A stretch of 64,000 bases of DNA from Thermocladium sp. UBA166 (lineage in GTDB: Archaea > Thermoproteota > Thermoprotei > Thermoproteales > Thermocladiaceae): NCBI GenBank assembly GCA_002508315.1, contig DAHE01000043.1, positions 1 through 64,000 of the forward strand, written 5' to 3'. The translations under genes were made by a program, and so were the position numbers. This document shows positions 42,802 to 51,855 of the stretch, in pieces; position 1 is the stretch's first letter, and the number at the start of each line of letters is the position of its first letter. The notes beneath the pieces are model-generated. The model made no database searches. It had not been told where the DNA came from and worked only from the letters and a program-made list of their open reading frames with translations.

Positions 42802-44691
42802 ATGGGGGATGAAATAGGCTATGTGGTGGGCAACATAGGCTCCAGCCAAGTCAAGGTCGCTATTAGAACTGATATGGCCGATAAGGTACAATTATTCGAG
42901 TACGTGTCATACAGGCATTTAAATTATGAGATCCTCGGGTACGTGGTCAACATAAGCAGGGAACCCTATAAGATAGGGGAGGACCTGGCAGCCGATGCCC
43001 TGAGCAGCGCGGTTGGGGTGCAGTTGATAGAAACGATAATAGCCACGGTTATGCTGCTGGGATACAAGGACTCAGGGCTTAAGCTACCTAGATCGCCCCC
43101 GCCCGTCGGCACTCCAGTTAGATTGGCTGACCCCCAGCTGATTAAGGAGTACTTGGGGCTACGAGGCAAGTTATGCGTGGGTTACTTGGCTTCCCAAGAC
43201 GTGCCGGTGTGCCTCGACGAGAAGGGCTTGGCTAGGCACATGGCGATAATAGCGGCCACGGGAAGCGGAAAGACTTGGCTCTCCGTGTTATTGATAGAGG
43301 AGCTCCTAAAGCTGGGAGCCACGGTAGTAGTGCTTGATCCTCACGGCGAGTATATAACTATAAAGGACTCCGCCAAGAAGTTAGGCAATGCTGGAGTAAC
43401 GGTGATAAAAGCCGCGAAGCATCATGTGGGGGATAAGCGGTACTCCATGAACGTGTTGAGGGTTGAACCGGATCAATTAGCATCCATAGCCGGGGTACCA
43501 ACCGGCGCGTCGAGAATACGCCACGTGGTTTACTTGATTCACTCCCTCATGAAGATAATATACAAGACGGTAAACGGGGCCGGCGAGTCCGGCTCCGTGA
43601 TTGGGATGATTAGATTGATAAATTCACTGCTGACTCGCCCACTCAGCGCGCCTGATGTGCAAAGGGCGCTTAGGATTCAGCAGCCGATCGGTGAGGACAA
43701 TGTAGTGGAGCCAGATAAATTCAAGCAATTATTGAGCGAGCTTAGGTCGGCGGCCGGCGATTCCAGGCAACGTAGCGCGATAATTAGCGCGAGGGTTTAC
43801 TTGAAGAGACTGGCGAGAACGGGCGTCTATAGGGGTCGCACGACTCCATTAAGCGATGTATTGAGGCCCCGCCATGTTTCCGTGATAAATCTAGCGGGCG
43901 TCAGCGATGAGGTACAAGATCACATAGCTTATCATGTTCTTAGCAGGATATTGAAGGCTAGAATAAACTATGTAAGGCAGTTGGGTAATCCCCAATACCC
44001 ATACCCGGTTGTTGTAATAGTGGAGGAGGCCCACAGGTTTGCTCCCCCCAATAAATCGACGCTTTCCCACTCATTGATAAACAGGATAGCAGCGGAGGGC
44101 AGGAAATTCGGGGTTTACTTAGTGGTTATAACGCAACGCCCATCCAAGATAGATCAGGATGTGTTGAGCCAGTGCCAGAACCATGCTATATTAAAAGTAG
44201 TTAACCCGCTCGACAGGGAAGCAATAATAGCATCAAGCGAGGCGCTCAGCGATGAGTTGGTAAGGATAATTGGAGGATTAAATAAGGGCGAGGCGCTCAT
44301 AGTTGGACCAATGGCCCCCGCCCCCCTCCTCATAAAGCTGCGCGAGAGGCGGTTGGACTACGGTGGAGGCGATATAGATCTGGACAAGTATTGGGGAGTC
44401 AGCGATGGGGAGTCCATAGCCAAGGTAAGGGATGCTTGGCGAAAAGCAATGATCCGCGCAACCCCTCCCCCGGATCTGGTGGCGACGGCGATGGGGTTGG
44501 CCGTGGATGGATTGAGCCAAAGGGGCCACGTGGTTTCGGGCTATGTGGATGGATCATCAATTGAAATAAATCTGAGGGAAAGGACGTGGTCCTGCAGCAA
44601 GTGCGGGAATGCATTAACCCCATGCGAGCACGTGGTAGCTCTCTTCTCTAGAGTTGTGTTTGAGAAGGCATCGTTGCTCGGCATTGCTTAA
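42802..44691 (+). CDS. herA: HerA-type DNA translocase with C-terminal zinc finger extension
   Basis: 629 aa, about 120 residues longer than most HerA proteins. An N-terminal HAS-barrel (GYVVGNIGSSQVKV) precedes Walker A AATGSGKTWLS (about 151-160), VVLDPHGEY, Walker B VVVIVEEAHRF and ITQRPSKIDQDVLSQCQ. HerA with NurA resects DNA ends for recombination. The extra C-terminus, after DKYWGVSDGES, ends with CSKCGNALTPCEHVVALF (C598, C601, C608, H610), which looks like a SWIM-type zinc finger. NurA, Mre11 and Rad50 are not adjacent. Confidence 0.88.
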   Translation: MGDEIGYVVGNIGSSQVKVAIRTDMADKVQLFEYVSYRHLNYEILGYVVNISREPYKIGEDLAADALSSAVGVQLIETIIATVMLLGYKDSGLKLPRSPPPVGTPVRLADPQLIKEYLGLRGKLCVGYLASQDVPVCLDEKGLARHMAIIAATGSGKTWLSVLLIEELLKLGATVVVLDPHGEYITIKDSAKKLGNAGVTVIKAAKHHVGDKRYSMNVLRVEPDQLASIAGVPTGASRIRHVVYLIHSLMKIIYKTVNGAGESGSVIGMIRLINSLLTRPLSAPDVQRALRIQQPIGEDNVVEPDKFKQLLSELRSAAGDSRQRSAIISARVYLKRLARTGVYRGRTTPLSDVLRPRHVSVINLAGVSDEVQDHIAYHVLSRILKARINYVRQLGNPQYPYPVVVIVEEAHRFAPPNKSTLSHSLINRIAAEGRKFGVYLVVITQRPSKIDQDVLSQCQNHAILKVVNPLDREAIIASSEALSDELVRIIGGLNKGEALIVGPMAPAPLLIKLRERRLDYGGGDIDLDKYWGVSDGESIAKVRDAWRKAMIRATPPPDLVATAMGLAVDGLSQRGHVVSGYVDGSSIEINLRERTWSCSKCGNALTPCEHVVALFSRVVFEKASLLGIA

Positions 44692-44753
44692 CAAAGACTG
44701 CTCGCTTCATAAACGGTTGATTTAATTGAACATAGCCAGCCCATCGATAAAAC

Positions 44754-44763
44754 ATTTTTAAGC
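44754..44763 (+). promoter_or_regulatory. TATA element for the 44786 gene
   Basis: ATTTTTAAGC is centred 28 nt before ATG 44786. Confidence 0.5.
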
Positions 44764-44785
44764 AATTGCAAAATGGCTCGCCTCC

Positions 44786-45085
44786 ATGCTGGTTTACGTG
44801 CTGGACGATGATAAAATACTGGATACTGATAAATCAGCTCATGACTTCAGCTCATCGTGCAAGTGCAGCGTGTATGCGCGTCACATAGTAATCAATGTGG
44901 AGAAAGCCCCCGATTTAGATGTGATAAACTCGATCAAGGGAGTCTTCGACTCTTGGATAGGCGATGGTCTTCACATAGTCTTCAACCCATTAGAGGCCAC
45001 AATAGAAGACATAGCGAGGGGGCTTCTATCTCAGGGCTTGGAGCCTGTCCTTCGGGTAGAGGAGGATGTTAGGTATATATTGTGA
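44786..45085 (+). CDS. unknown conserved-looking small protein
   Basis: 99 aa, mixed alpha/beta by appearance (MLVYVLDDDKIL, RHIVINVEKAPDLDVINSI, GLHIVFNPLEATIEDIARGLLSQGLEPVLRV). It contains two cysteines in SSCKCS and no membrane segment. I recognise no family. It has its own TATA element and lies alone between herA and a convergent oxidoreductase. Confidence 0.6.
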   Translation: MLVYVLDDDKILDTDKSAHDFSSSCKCSVYARHIVINVEKAPDLDVINSIKGVFDSWIGDGLHIVFNPLEATIEDIARGLLSQGLEPVLRVEEDVRYIL

Positions 45086-45140
45086 TGCGCATCTTGGATA
45101 ATCCGTAGTAGCTACTTGAAGATGCGTGTAGCTGCATGGA

Positions 45141-46202
45141 TTATTGGGACCAGTTGCCTGTCTCCAAGTATTCCTCAACGGCTCCAGCTGCCTTTATTCC
45201 AGTGGCCAATGCCTTTCCTATGAGTGAGGGCCCCGTAGCTACGTCCCCCGCCGCAAACACTCCTTTTCTGCTGGTTCTGTATTTCGCATCCACGTCGATG
45301 GAGTTATTGTGTCTCAGCTTTATTCCTGCGTATCCGTCCTTGAACGGGGGAGTCGGCAATTCCCCGGTCGCCGAGATGACGTTATTTACGGGAACCACGT
45401 ACTCCGATCCAGGAATGGGTTCGGGAGCTGGCCTGCCGGATTTATCCGGCTTCCCGAGCTTCATCTTTATCAGTTTAAGCGCCTCAACAGCTTCCTTTCC
45501 AATCACCTCGACGGGGTTAGTCAACTCGATGAACTTAATGCTCTTCTGTATCAATCTATTTATCTCCGCCTTGCCGGCCGGCGCTTCATTTATCGTTCTT
45601 CTATACATGACTTGCACGTCGCTGGCCCCCTTCATTTGGGACTCCAGGGCGGCGTCTACCGCGGTTAGTCCGGCCCCTATCACAGCAACGGAGTTACCCA
45701 CCCTATACACTGCCTCCGGCGGTAGGTAACCGTTCTCATGCGCATATATCCTGTAAAGGAAGTCCAGCGCCAAGTAGCTTCCCCTCAATTTATCGCCGGG
45801 CACGCCGAGCTCCCTCGATTTCCAAGTCCCCGTCGCTATTAGCGTTGCATCGAATGAATTGATTATATCATTCAACTGCATCTTCTTCTCGGCGAATTCG
45901 TCTCCATCATTGTGCTCATCCAAGTCGCCCACCACCTTGATCTTATTATGAAATATAACCCCAAGCTCCGCCAGTTCCTTTATTCCGGCCCTTATATTAT
46001 CGCGGGGAAGCCTCCAGGCCGGTATTCCGAATATAGTCAAGCCGCCGGGCTCTGGGAGCTTATCGTATATCTCCACGTCGTATCCCTTGCAGATTAGATA
46101 TCCGGCCGCGCCCAACCCGGCCGGCCCGGCCCCTATTATGGCTACCTTCCGTCCCTTCTTGGGAATGCTTTGGCCAGGCGAGCACTTCAGTGCGAACTTC
46201 AT
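45141..46202 (-). CDS. FAD/NAD(P)-dependent oxidoreductase (glutamate synthase small subunit-like)
   Basis: 353 aa. The first dinucleotide site is KVAIIGAGPAGLGAAGYL and a second is SVAVIGAGLTAVDAAL; EPGGLTIFGIPAWRLP and GVFAAGDVATGPSLIGKALATGIKAA complete the GltD/sulfide dehydrogenase-type flavoprotein fold. The usual N-terminal Fe-S domain (about 130 residues) is absent, so it probably works with another subunit or uses NADPH to reduce a partner. Candidate roles are ferredoxin:NADP oxidoreductase or thioredoxin-like reduction. The frame extends to 46265, but MKFALKCSPG at 46202 fits the fold start best. Confidence 0.82.
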   Translation of the reverse strand: MKFALKCSPGQSIPKKGRKVAIIGAGPAGLGAAGYLICKGYDVEIYDKLPEPGGLTIFGIPAWRLPRDNIRAGIKELAELGVIFHNKIKVVGDLDEHNDGDEFAEKKMQLNDIINSFDATLIATGTWKSRELGVPGDKLRGSYLALDFLYRIYAHENGYLPPEAVYRVGNSVAVIGAGLTAVDAALESQMKGASDVQVMYRRTINEAPAGKAEINRLIQKSIKFIELTNPVEVIGKEAVEALKLIKMKLGKPDKSGRPAPEPIPGSEYVVPVNNVISATGELPTPPFKDGYAGIKLRHNNSIDVDAKYRTSRKGVFAAGDVATGPSLIGKALATGIKAAGAVEEYLETGNWSQ

Positions 46203-46383
46203 GTCAATCCGGCATTGCCGCTTAGCCCCGCTTAATAAGCATTGGTGAGAAGAATAACCCGTCACGAAGATACGTAGTGGTTTGCCCGGGCTTTACGTCA
46301 ATGACCGCATCAGTGATTTCATTACTTAGGTCGGGGGCAGGCTAGAAATTGATGGTTCAATTACTCGGCATTGCGGACTAAAC

Positions 46384-46393
46384 GTTTAATAAC
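46384..46393 (+). promoter_or_regulatory. TATA element of the thiolase-HMGS operon
   Basis: GTTTAATAAC is centred at 46388, predicting a transcript start near 46414, just upstream of the atypical thiolase start. Confidence 0.45.
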
Positions 46394-46421
46394 CCTTGAG
46401 GTTCTGTGATTGTTGGTGTAA

Positions 46422-47567
46422 ATTACGGCAGGCGTTTACATAAATGGCTATGCAGAGGTACCTCCCAGCAGGCATTATGAGAAGGGCGTCACGGATCTTT
46501 TCGCTGAATCCACATTGAGAGCAATGAGCGCCTCCGGCAATCCGGATATACGAATGATATACATAGCATCGGCATTAATGGAATTGACCTCCGAGCAGCT
46601 GAATGCAGGTAACGTGTTGAGGGAGTATATAGGGCTGAAAGGAGTTCCAACAATGAGGATAGAGAACGGAGATGGATCCAGCAGCCTGGCCATACTGGCT
46701 GCCGTGAACGATGTTAAATTAAAGGGGGGCTGCGTGATGGTTGCCGGCGTGGAGAAGCCTCATGAAGTCACCTCCACAAAGCTCAATAAATTCGTGTCGT
46801 TCTCCACCAACAGCGAGTACGAGGCGTTCTTTGGAGTAACCCCCGCTGCGCAGGCAGCCATAATGGCGCGGGAGTACATGAATAAGTACGAGTATTCCTA
46901 TGAGGACATAGCGGTGTGGCCTCTCAAAATGCATGAGCGTGGGGCTCAGAATCCCAATGCATACTTCAGGAAGGCCGTCAAGATCAAGGACATAACGGAG
47001 TCAGAGCTGGTGGCCGATCCGCTGAGGCTATACGACGTGGCTCCCTATGTGGACGGCTCGGCCGCCGTCATACTATGCGCAGAGCCAAATAAGCGCGATG
47101 CAGTGATTCAGGTATCGGGTGCTGGAATGGGCGTTGGCTCCGCGTACTTCGCATCGAAGCAGGCGTATGATGCATTGGAATCGGTTGGGCCAGCCACTAA
47201 GCAAGCATTGAAGGAGTCCGGAATGGAGCTTGAGGATGTGAGGGTAGTCAACGTGCATGATACCTACAGCATAATAGGATTGCTCTCGCTGGAGGCCATG
47301 GGATTATCGAAGCAAGGAATGGCTCCTAGGTTGATGAGAGATGGCGAATTCGACGGCGGGGGAAGGGTTGCGGTTAACATGGATGGTGGATTAAAGGCAA
47401 TGGGGTTCCCAATAGGCGCCTCCGGCCTATATCAATTGATAAGCTCCGCGATTCAATTGAAGGGGGAGAAGCCATTCGAGTCTCTGAATGCGGATACGGC
47501 GTTGGTTCACGATATGGTCGGCGTGGATCAAGAAAGCATAGTAATAGCGTTGAGGCGGGGTGATTGA
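46422..47567 (+). CDS. acetyl-CoA C-acetyltransferase (archaeal thiolase) with atypical start
   Basis: About 381 aa. The frame 46422-46514 encodes ITAGVYINGYAEVPPSRHYE, which aligns in style with thiolase N-termini, although no ATG, GTG or TTG occurs before TTG 46515. The codon at 46422 is ATT, directly after an in-frame stop. Later regions (AILAAVNDVKLKGGCVMVAGVEK, PYVDGSAAVILCAEP, VVNVHDTYSI, GGLKAMGFPIGASGLYQL) fit the SCP-x/archaeal thiolase family that condenses two acetyl-CoA to acetoacetyl-CoA. It is followed by DUF35 and HMG-CoA synthase genes, which form a complex that channels the intermediate. Confidence 0.82.
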   Translation: MTAGVYINGYAEVPPSRHYEKGVTDLFAESTLRAMSASGNPDIRMIYIASALMELTSEQLNAGNVLREYIGLKGVPTMRIENGDGSSSLAILAAVNDVKLKGGCVMVAGVEKPHEVTSTKLNKFVSFSTNSEYEAFFGVTPAAQAAIMAREYMNKYEYSYEDIAVWPLKMHERGAQNPNAYFRKAVKIKDITESELVADPLRLYDVAPYVDGSAAVILCAEPNKRDAVIQVSGAGMGVGSAYFASKQAYDALESVGPATKQALKESGMELEDVRVVNVHDTYSIIGLLSLEAMGLSKQGMAPRLMRDGEFDGGGRVAVNMDGGLKAMGFPIGASGLYQLISSAIQLKGEKPFESLNADTALVHDMVGVDQESIVIALRRGD

Positions 47568-47985
47568 TGTGGTGGAGCAAAACCTATCCATACCCAAGTA
47601 CTGGAGGAGAACTCAACAATACTATAGACTAGTTGCAACTAGGTGCGCCAAGTGTGGGAAAACATACTTCCCGCCCAGGAGGGTATGCGATTGCGGCAAT
47701 GATGCGCTGGATCCATTTGAATTACCTAAAAACGGGTCCCTGGTCACCTTAACCGTCCTGAGAAGCGTTTCCGTGGACTTCGAGAAGCAAAGGCCATTAT
47801 TGATTGGAGTGGTGGATCTCGGCGGGGTTAAGTTAATGGGTCAAATAGTTGACTGCCCATCGCCGACAGCATTGAGGGCTGGGACTCCCATGGAGGTGGT
47901 TTTCAGACGCGTGAAGGAGGACGGCGAGCACGGAATAATTTATTACGGTTACAAGTTCAGGCCAGTTAAGGGGTGTGAGTCATGA
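47560..47985 (+). CDS. DUF35 zinc-ribbon/OB-fold protein of the thiolase-HMGS complex
   Basis: 141 aa. The N-terminal zinc ribbon has [17 protein letters not shown] (about 29-45), followed by an OB fold with [17 protein letters not shown]. In archaea this protein scaffolds the thiolase and HMG-CoA synthase and lets acetoacetyl-CoA pass between active sites. Its GTG start overlaps the thiolase stop by 8 bp and its stop overlaps the next start by 4 bp. GTG at 47569 is an alternative. Confidence 0.88.
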   Translation: MIDVVEQNLSIPKYWRRTQQYYRLVATRCAKCGKTYFPPRRVCDCGNDALDPFELPKNGSLVTLTVLRSVSVDFEKQRPLLIGVVDLGGVKLMGQIVDCPSPTALRAGTPMEVVFRRVKEDGEHGIIYYGYKFRPVKGCES

Positions 47986-49022
47986 TAGGAATAGTGGGTT
48001 GGGGAACATACATACCCCGCTATAGGATAAAGACGACCGAAATAGCGGAGTCTTGGGGAGACGACCCGCTGAGGATAAAGGACATGTACCTAGTGGAGGA
48101 GAAGGCGGTCGGCTTATTCGATGAAGATACGGTTACCATGTCCGTCGAGGCAGGCAGGATAGCCATAAGGCGGGCCGGAATAGATGCTAGCCACGTGGGC
48201 GCCATATTCGTTGGAAGCGAGTCGAAGCCGTACGCGGTGAAGCCCATATCGTCCATTTTAATAGATGCATTGGGCACGTCTAGGAACGTGTTCACCGCGG
48301 ATTTGGAGTTCGCATGCAAGGCTGGGTCCGACTCCATTGTATCGGCAATGGGATTGGTGAAATCCGGGATGGTTAAATACGGATTGGCGATAGGCACCGA
48401 TGCATCGCAAGGCGAGCCGGGGGAGCACTTGGAGTACAGCGTGGGAACGGGCGCGGCCGCGTACGTGATAGGCTCTAATAACGTGGCCGCCGAGATAAAG
48501 GCCGTTCATCCATTCGTCAGCGACACGCCGGACTTCTGGAGGAGGGAGGGATACCCATTCCCCGTCCATGGGGAGGGGTTCACAGGCGAGCCCGCGTACT
48601 TCAAGCACGTCATCACCGCCGCCAAGGAATTGATGACTGAGCTAGGCATGAAGCCGAGCGACTTCGATTACGCCATATTCCATCAACCCAACGCCAGGTT
48701 CCCGTTGAGGGCAGCATCGATATTGGGGTTTCCCCTGGATAAGGTCAAGGATGGCATAGTGGTGGATAAGATAGGCAATACTTACAGCGCCGCGGCTTTA
48801 ATGGGCCTGGCCAACGTGTTGGAGAAGGCTAAGCCGGGCTCCAAGATATTGATGGTGCCCTTCGGCAGCGGCGCTGGAGCCAATGCATTCTACATAGAGA
48901 CCACGGATCTTGTGGTGGAGAAGGCTAAGATGGGAAAAACCGTTGAGCAGTACTTGGCTGAGAAAGTATACATAGATTACTCATATTACCTCAAGTACAG
49001 GAAGCTAATAAGGCTTCACTAA
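47982..49022 (+). CDS. hydroxymethylglutaryl-CoA synthase
   Basis: 346 aa, archaeal HMG-CoA synthase that adds acetyl-CoA to acetoacetyl-CoA. The N-terminus [16 protein letters not shown] is diagnostic. The catalytic cysteine lies in [18 protein letters not shown], the His/Asn pair in [10 protein letters not shown], and [16 protein letters not shown] is also conserved. Length is normal. It closes the operon of mevalonate-pathway enzymes; HMG-CoA reductase lies 2.8 kb downstream. Confidence 0.93.
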   Translation: MIGIVGWGTYIPRYRIKTTEIAESWGDDPLRIKDMYLVEEKAVGLFDEDTVTMSVEAGRIAIRRAGIDASHVGAIFVGSESKPYAVKPISSILIDALGTSRNVFTADLEFACKAGSDSIVSAMGLVKSGMVKYGLAIGTDASQGEPGEHLEYSVGTGAAAYVIGSNNVAAEIKAVHPFVSDTPDFWRREGYPFPVHGEGFTGEPAYFKHVITAAKELMTELGMKPSDFDYAIFHQPNARFPLRAASILGFPLDKVKDGIVVDKIGNTYSAAALMGLANVLEKAKPGSKILMVPFGSGAGANAFYIETTDLVVEKAKMGKTVEQYLAEKVYIDYSYYLKYRKLIRLH

Positions 49023-49217
49023 CGGGGAAAGTTTTACCAGTTTTTCTAAACATTATCCATTCAGCTAAAAATAATCTAAATCATTATATGCGTTACCAAA
49101 AATTGGACACGAAATAGATAAACCCCCAACCAAGCAATGAAGGCTGGGCTTCCGCTATATTCTGGGACAATTGCTTTCCTTCCCGCATGGTTGAGGCGGG
49201 TAATCTAGTCGGCAAAG
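49023..49217. other. intergenic region with T-runs and a GC-rich hairpin
   Basis: T-runs just after 49022 (AGTTTTACCAGTTTTTC) could terminate the HMGS operon. At 49139-49197 a stretch with GAAGGCTGGGCTTCC and CCCGCATGGTTGAGGCGGG resembles the ends of the tnpB relics at 41044 and 54359, but no coding tail is evident. Confidence 0.35.
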
Positions 49218-49226
49218 TATTTAATT
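49218..49226 (+). promoter_or_regulatory. TATA element for the TPR gene
   Basis: GTATTTAAT is centred 27 nt before GTG 49249. Confidence 0.45.
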
Positions 49227-49248
49227 GAGTTATTAATAATCCCAGTCT

Positions 49249-49281
49249 GTGATTTTTAGGAGGTTTGTGATTTTTAGGAGG
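49249..49281 (+). repeat. 15-bp direct repeat at the start of the TPR gene
   Basis: GTGATTTTTAGGAGG occurs twice with an 18-bp period (49249 and 49267), duplicating VIFRR in the protein. The AGGAGG of the first copy lies just upstream of the second GTG and could act as a ribosome-binding site for it. Confidence 0.7.
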
Positions 49282-49887
49282 GCCGTGGAGTATGAGGAAT
49301 TGATAGATGAAGAACCGGAGAATAGGGCTCGTTCATGGCTGATAATCCCTCAATTGGTTAAGTCCGGCGTTTTGAAGCCCATAGATATTCGTAATATAGT
49401 GAAGCTTTCCTGTAAGGAGAAGGACAAGGATATAGTGGGTGTAATATACAGGGTAGTGTATGAATTAATAGACTCCGGTATTGTGGACTTAAATGACTTG
49501 CCGCGCTGCATTAAGTCGAAGTTTTTCTATAAGGCGGCCAGCTTCATGTTTGATAATGATGATTATGAGAGCGCTATAAAGGCGTATACCATGGCCATAG
49601 AGAGAAACCAAAACAAGAAGAATGCATTATTTAACAGGGCCCTTTCCTATATAATACTTTATAGGGATGATCCTCGGCCGGATTACTTAGATTTGGCGGA
49701 GATGGATCTTAATGAGGTTCAAAAAATGGAGAGCGTAAAGGATGATGTGGCGTTTCTGATGGGTTTCATAAAGGAAGAACGGGGGGACTTGGGTGAGGCA
49801 ATAAACTGGTATTCAATGGCAGTTAAGCTGAACAAGAATAATAAATTGGCCAAGGACGCATTAGATCGCCTTCGAAAAACTCGGTGA
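49249..49887 (+). CDS. TPR-repeat protein
   Basis: 212 aa. The C-terminal two thirds hold tetratricopeptide-like helices: FYKAASFMFDNDDYESAIKAYTMAIE, NALFNRALSYIILY and DVAFLMGFIKEERGDLGEAINWYSMAVKLN. The N-terminal third is charged helical sequence. TPR proteins mediate protein-protein contacts; the partner is unknown. Two GTG starts (49249, 49267) are duplicated; promoter spacing favours the first. Confidence 0.75.
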   Translation: MIFRRFVIFRRAVEYEELIDEEPENRARSWLIIPQLVKSGVLKPIDIRNIVKLSCKEKDKDIVGVIYRVVYELIDSGIVDLNDLPRCIKSKFFYKAASFMFDNDDYESAIKAYTMAIERNQNKKNALFNRALSYIILYRDDPRPDYLDLAEMDLNEVQKMESVKDDVAFLMGFIKEERGDLGEAINWYSMAVKLNKNNKLAKDALDRLRKTR

Positions 49888-49950
49888 ACTACCCCCGGCT
49901 CTACGGCTGAGATTTCCCTTCATATAGCTCACAATAAGCGCGTCCTTAAC

Positions 49951-49960
49951 CTTATTAAAT
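49951..49960 (+). promoter_or_regulatory. TATA element for the antiporter gene
   Basis: CTTATTAAAT is centred 28 nt before ATG 49984. Confidence 0.5.
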
Positions 49961-49983
49961 GGCGTGTACTGGCTCTGCAAGTC

Positions 49984-51459
49984 ATGGACGAGCTGCTGGC
50001 GTTGGGGCTCTTACTGCTCTTGGCCAAGCTAGCGGAAGAAGCATTTGAGAGGGCCAAGCTAGTCAGGTTCTTAGGGCCAGTAGTGGTGGGGATAGCCCTT
50101 GGGCCCGGGGCCTTAGGGTTAGTTCAAGTAGGCCCAGTAGTAGGTTTCGTCTCTGAGCTGGGCATAGTCTTCCTCCTCTTCTTAGCGGGTGCGGAGGAGT
50201 TAGAGAGCGGGGCCTCGGTAAGCCCTAAGTTAATCGCCTCTACAGCCTTGGGGCTGGCTATTCCTCTAGCCGCGGTCTCCCCCCTGCTATTTGCAGTGGG
50301 CCAGTTCAATCTCCTCATCGTTATTCCCCTGGCCATGACCAGCGTAGGCCCCATGGTGAGGCTGTTATCCGACCTCGGATTGACTGGGACTAAGGAGGGG
50401 ATTACTGCCTTCTCCCTTGGGCTAATTAACGAGACCGCCGCGATAGTGGCCTTCTCGGCACTGCTGAACTTCAGGCCTATCTTCATAGCGTTAATCGCGG
50501 TCCTCTTAACTGCAGTGGTGCTGGGCGGTAAAGCGTTTGCGTCCCTCCTCAAGAGGAGCGAGATGGTGATCGGCGCAAGGGAGGCGGAGACCGCCTTCAT
50601 AATTTCCCTTATCTTGATTCTGGGTTACTTCACTTCCCTCTTGAACTTCAACTTAGCCATAACCGCCTTCTTCCTCGGGGCCGTGCTCAGGGATTACTTG
50701 TCACAGAGGCCCCAAACAGCCTCGAGGCTCAGGGCTATAACTTACGGCTTCTTCGAGCCCGTGTTCTTCGCGAGCATAGGTCTCTACTTCGTTAAGATCT
50801 CACAGGACTTATTCCTGCTCTCTCTAGCCTTGGCCCTCGTAATTCTGGTTTCAAAGGTTCTTTCCGGTTACTTAGAGGGCCTAATGCTCAAGACGAGTCC
50901 GAGAACCATAGCTCTTGGGGCGTCGACTAAGGGAGGGGTAGATATATCATTATTAATAACTGCATTAGGCGCGACGGTAATAAGCGGGGCTCAGTACACG
51001 GTCTCTACTATAGCGATAACTGTCTCTGCCCTAGTTGTTCCCCTAGCCTTCAGGGCCGTCCACAAGAACGAAGTGAAGCCCCAAATTAGGGTAAGATCCG
51101 TGAAGGACGTTGCAATAGACCTAAAGGTCTCGGCAGATCAAACCGTCAGAGAGGCCGTGGACTTGGTGGAAAAGAACGGCATTAGGGCTTTGGTAGTGGT
51201 CGACGAGGGCTCGAGGCCAATAGGGATTATAACGGTTACGACCATGATAGAGACCCCCGTTGAGCTATATAACGTACTGAAGGTCACTGAGGTTCAACTC
51301 GAGGACGTAGTGGTAATAAACGAGAAAGCGAGCTTGAGCGAAGCACTGAACCTCTTCGCCTTGACTGGCACCGCAGTAATTGCGGTAGTCGACGACCGGG
51401 GCCGGTTCTCGGGAGCGCTCTACGAGAGGAGGATGCTGGAGGCCTTGCTGAGGAGCTGA
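49984..51459 (+). CDS. CPA2-type cation/proton antiporter with C-terminal CBS domains
   Basis: 491 aa. About 11-12 hydrophobic segments cover residues 1-355 (GPVVVGIALGPGALGL, IVFLLFLAGAEELESG, FEPVFFASIGLYFV), as in KefB/NapA-like sodium or potassium/proton exchangers. A pair of CBS motifs (about 368-490, starting RVRSVKDVAIDL) would bind adenine nucleotides and gate transport. Leucine codons here are a mixture of CTC/CTT/TTA/CTA rather than the TTG/ATA-rich style of neighbours, suggesting recent acquisition. It is flanked by relic DNA on both sides. Confidence 0.85.
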   Translation: MDELLALGLLLLLAKLAEEAFERAKLVRFLGPVVVGIALGPGALGLVQVGPVVGFVSELGIVFLLFLAGAEELESGASVSPKLIASTALGLAIPLAAVSPLLFAVGQFNLLIVIPLAMTSVGPMVRLLSDLGLTGTKEGITAFSLGLINETAAIVAFSALLNFRPIFIALIAVLLTAVVLGGKAFASLLKRSEMVIGAREAETAFIISLILILGYFTSLLNFNLAITAFFLGAVLRDYLSQRPQTASRLRAITYGFFEPVFFASIGLYFVKISQDLFLLSLALALVILVSKVLSGYLEGLMLKTSPRTIALGASTKGGVDISLLITALGATVISGAQYTVSTIAITVSALVVPLAFRAVHKNEVKPQIRVRSVKDVAIDLKVSADQTVREAVDLVEKNGIRALVVVDEGSRPIGIITVTTMIETPVELYNVLKVTEVQLEDVVVINEKASLSEALNLFALTGTAVIAVVDDRGRFSGALYERRMLEALLRS

Positions 51460-51506
51460 GCTTAAATTTGACTAACCTATTTCAACTAGACTAATCGCGG
51501 GCACGC

Positions 51507-51770
51507 TTAATAGAGAAAGCCATACTTGTTGTATATAGGGCCACCAGGGCTTGTCTTGATCTCAGAGGTTATCCTCAGTCCTCCTCTTCCCATTCCGTTA
51601 ACGACCTCAAGCAGGGCATTGCTTGCATCGGGCCTAGACCTGCACTGCTTGAAGCCGGTCTCTCCTAGGTCTTCTTTGATGGGCGAATCGAGTACTTGAG
51701 CAATAAGTTAACTGCATAGCTTCTTCGCTTGTCTCTCCGCATTGTTCTTCAATGTTAAAAGTGCTTCCAT
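51507..51770 (-). pseudogene. 88-codon frame with an in-frame stop, unknown family
   Basis: From ATG 51770 the minus strand reads MEALLTLKNNAERQAKKLCS, then TAA at 51708-51710, then continues in the same frame for 66 codons (LIAQVLDSPIKEDLGETG ... SPGGPIYNKYGFLY) to a stop at 51507. The two halves read like one small protein interrupted by a nonsense mutation. I do not recognise it. The same frame is also open upstream of 51770 for several codons. No promoter was seen. Confidence 0.45.
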
Positions 51771-51826
51771 GGGCAACCCCACTAGGGAGGAGGGGCTTTC
51801 ACTTCCTTACCCCTCTCCCCCAAAAG

Positions 51827-51836
51827 GTTAAATCAG
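51827..51836 (+). promoter_or_regulatory. TATA element for HMG-CoA reductase
   Basis: GGTTAAATCA is centred 25 nt before GTG 51856. Confidence 0.5.
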
Positions 51837-51855
51837 GGAGTGCGCGCGTGGAGCC

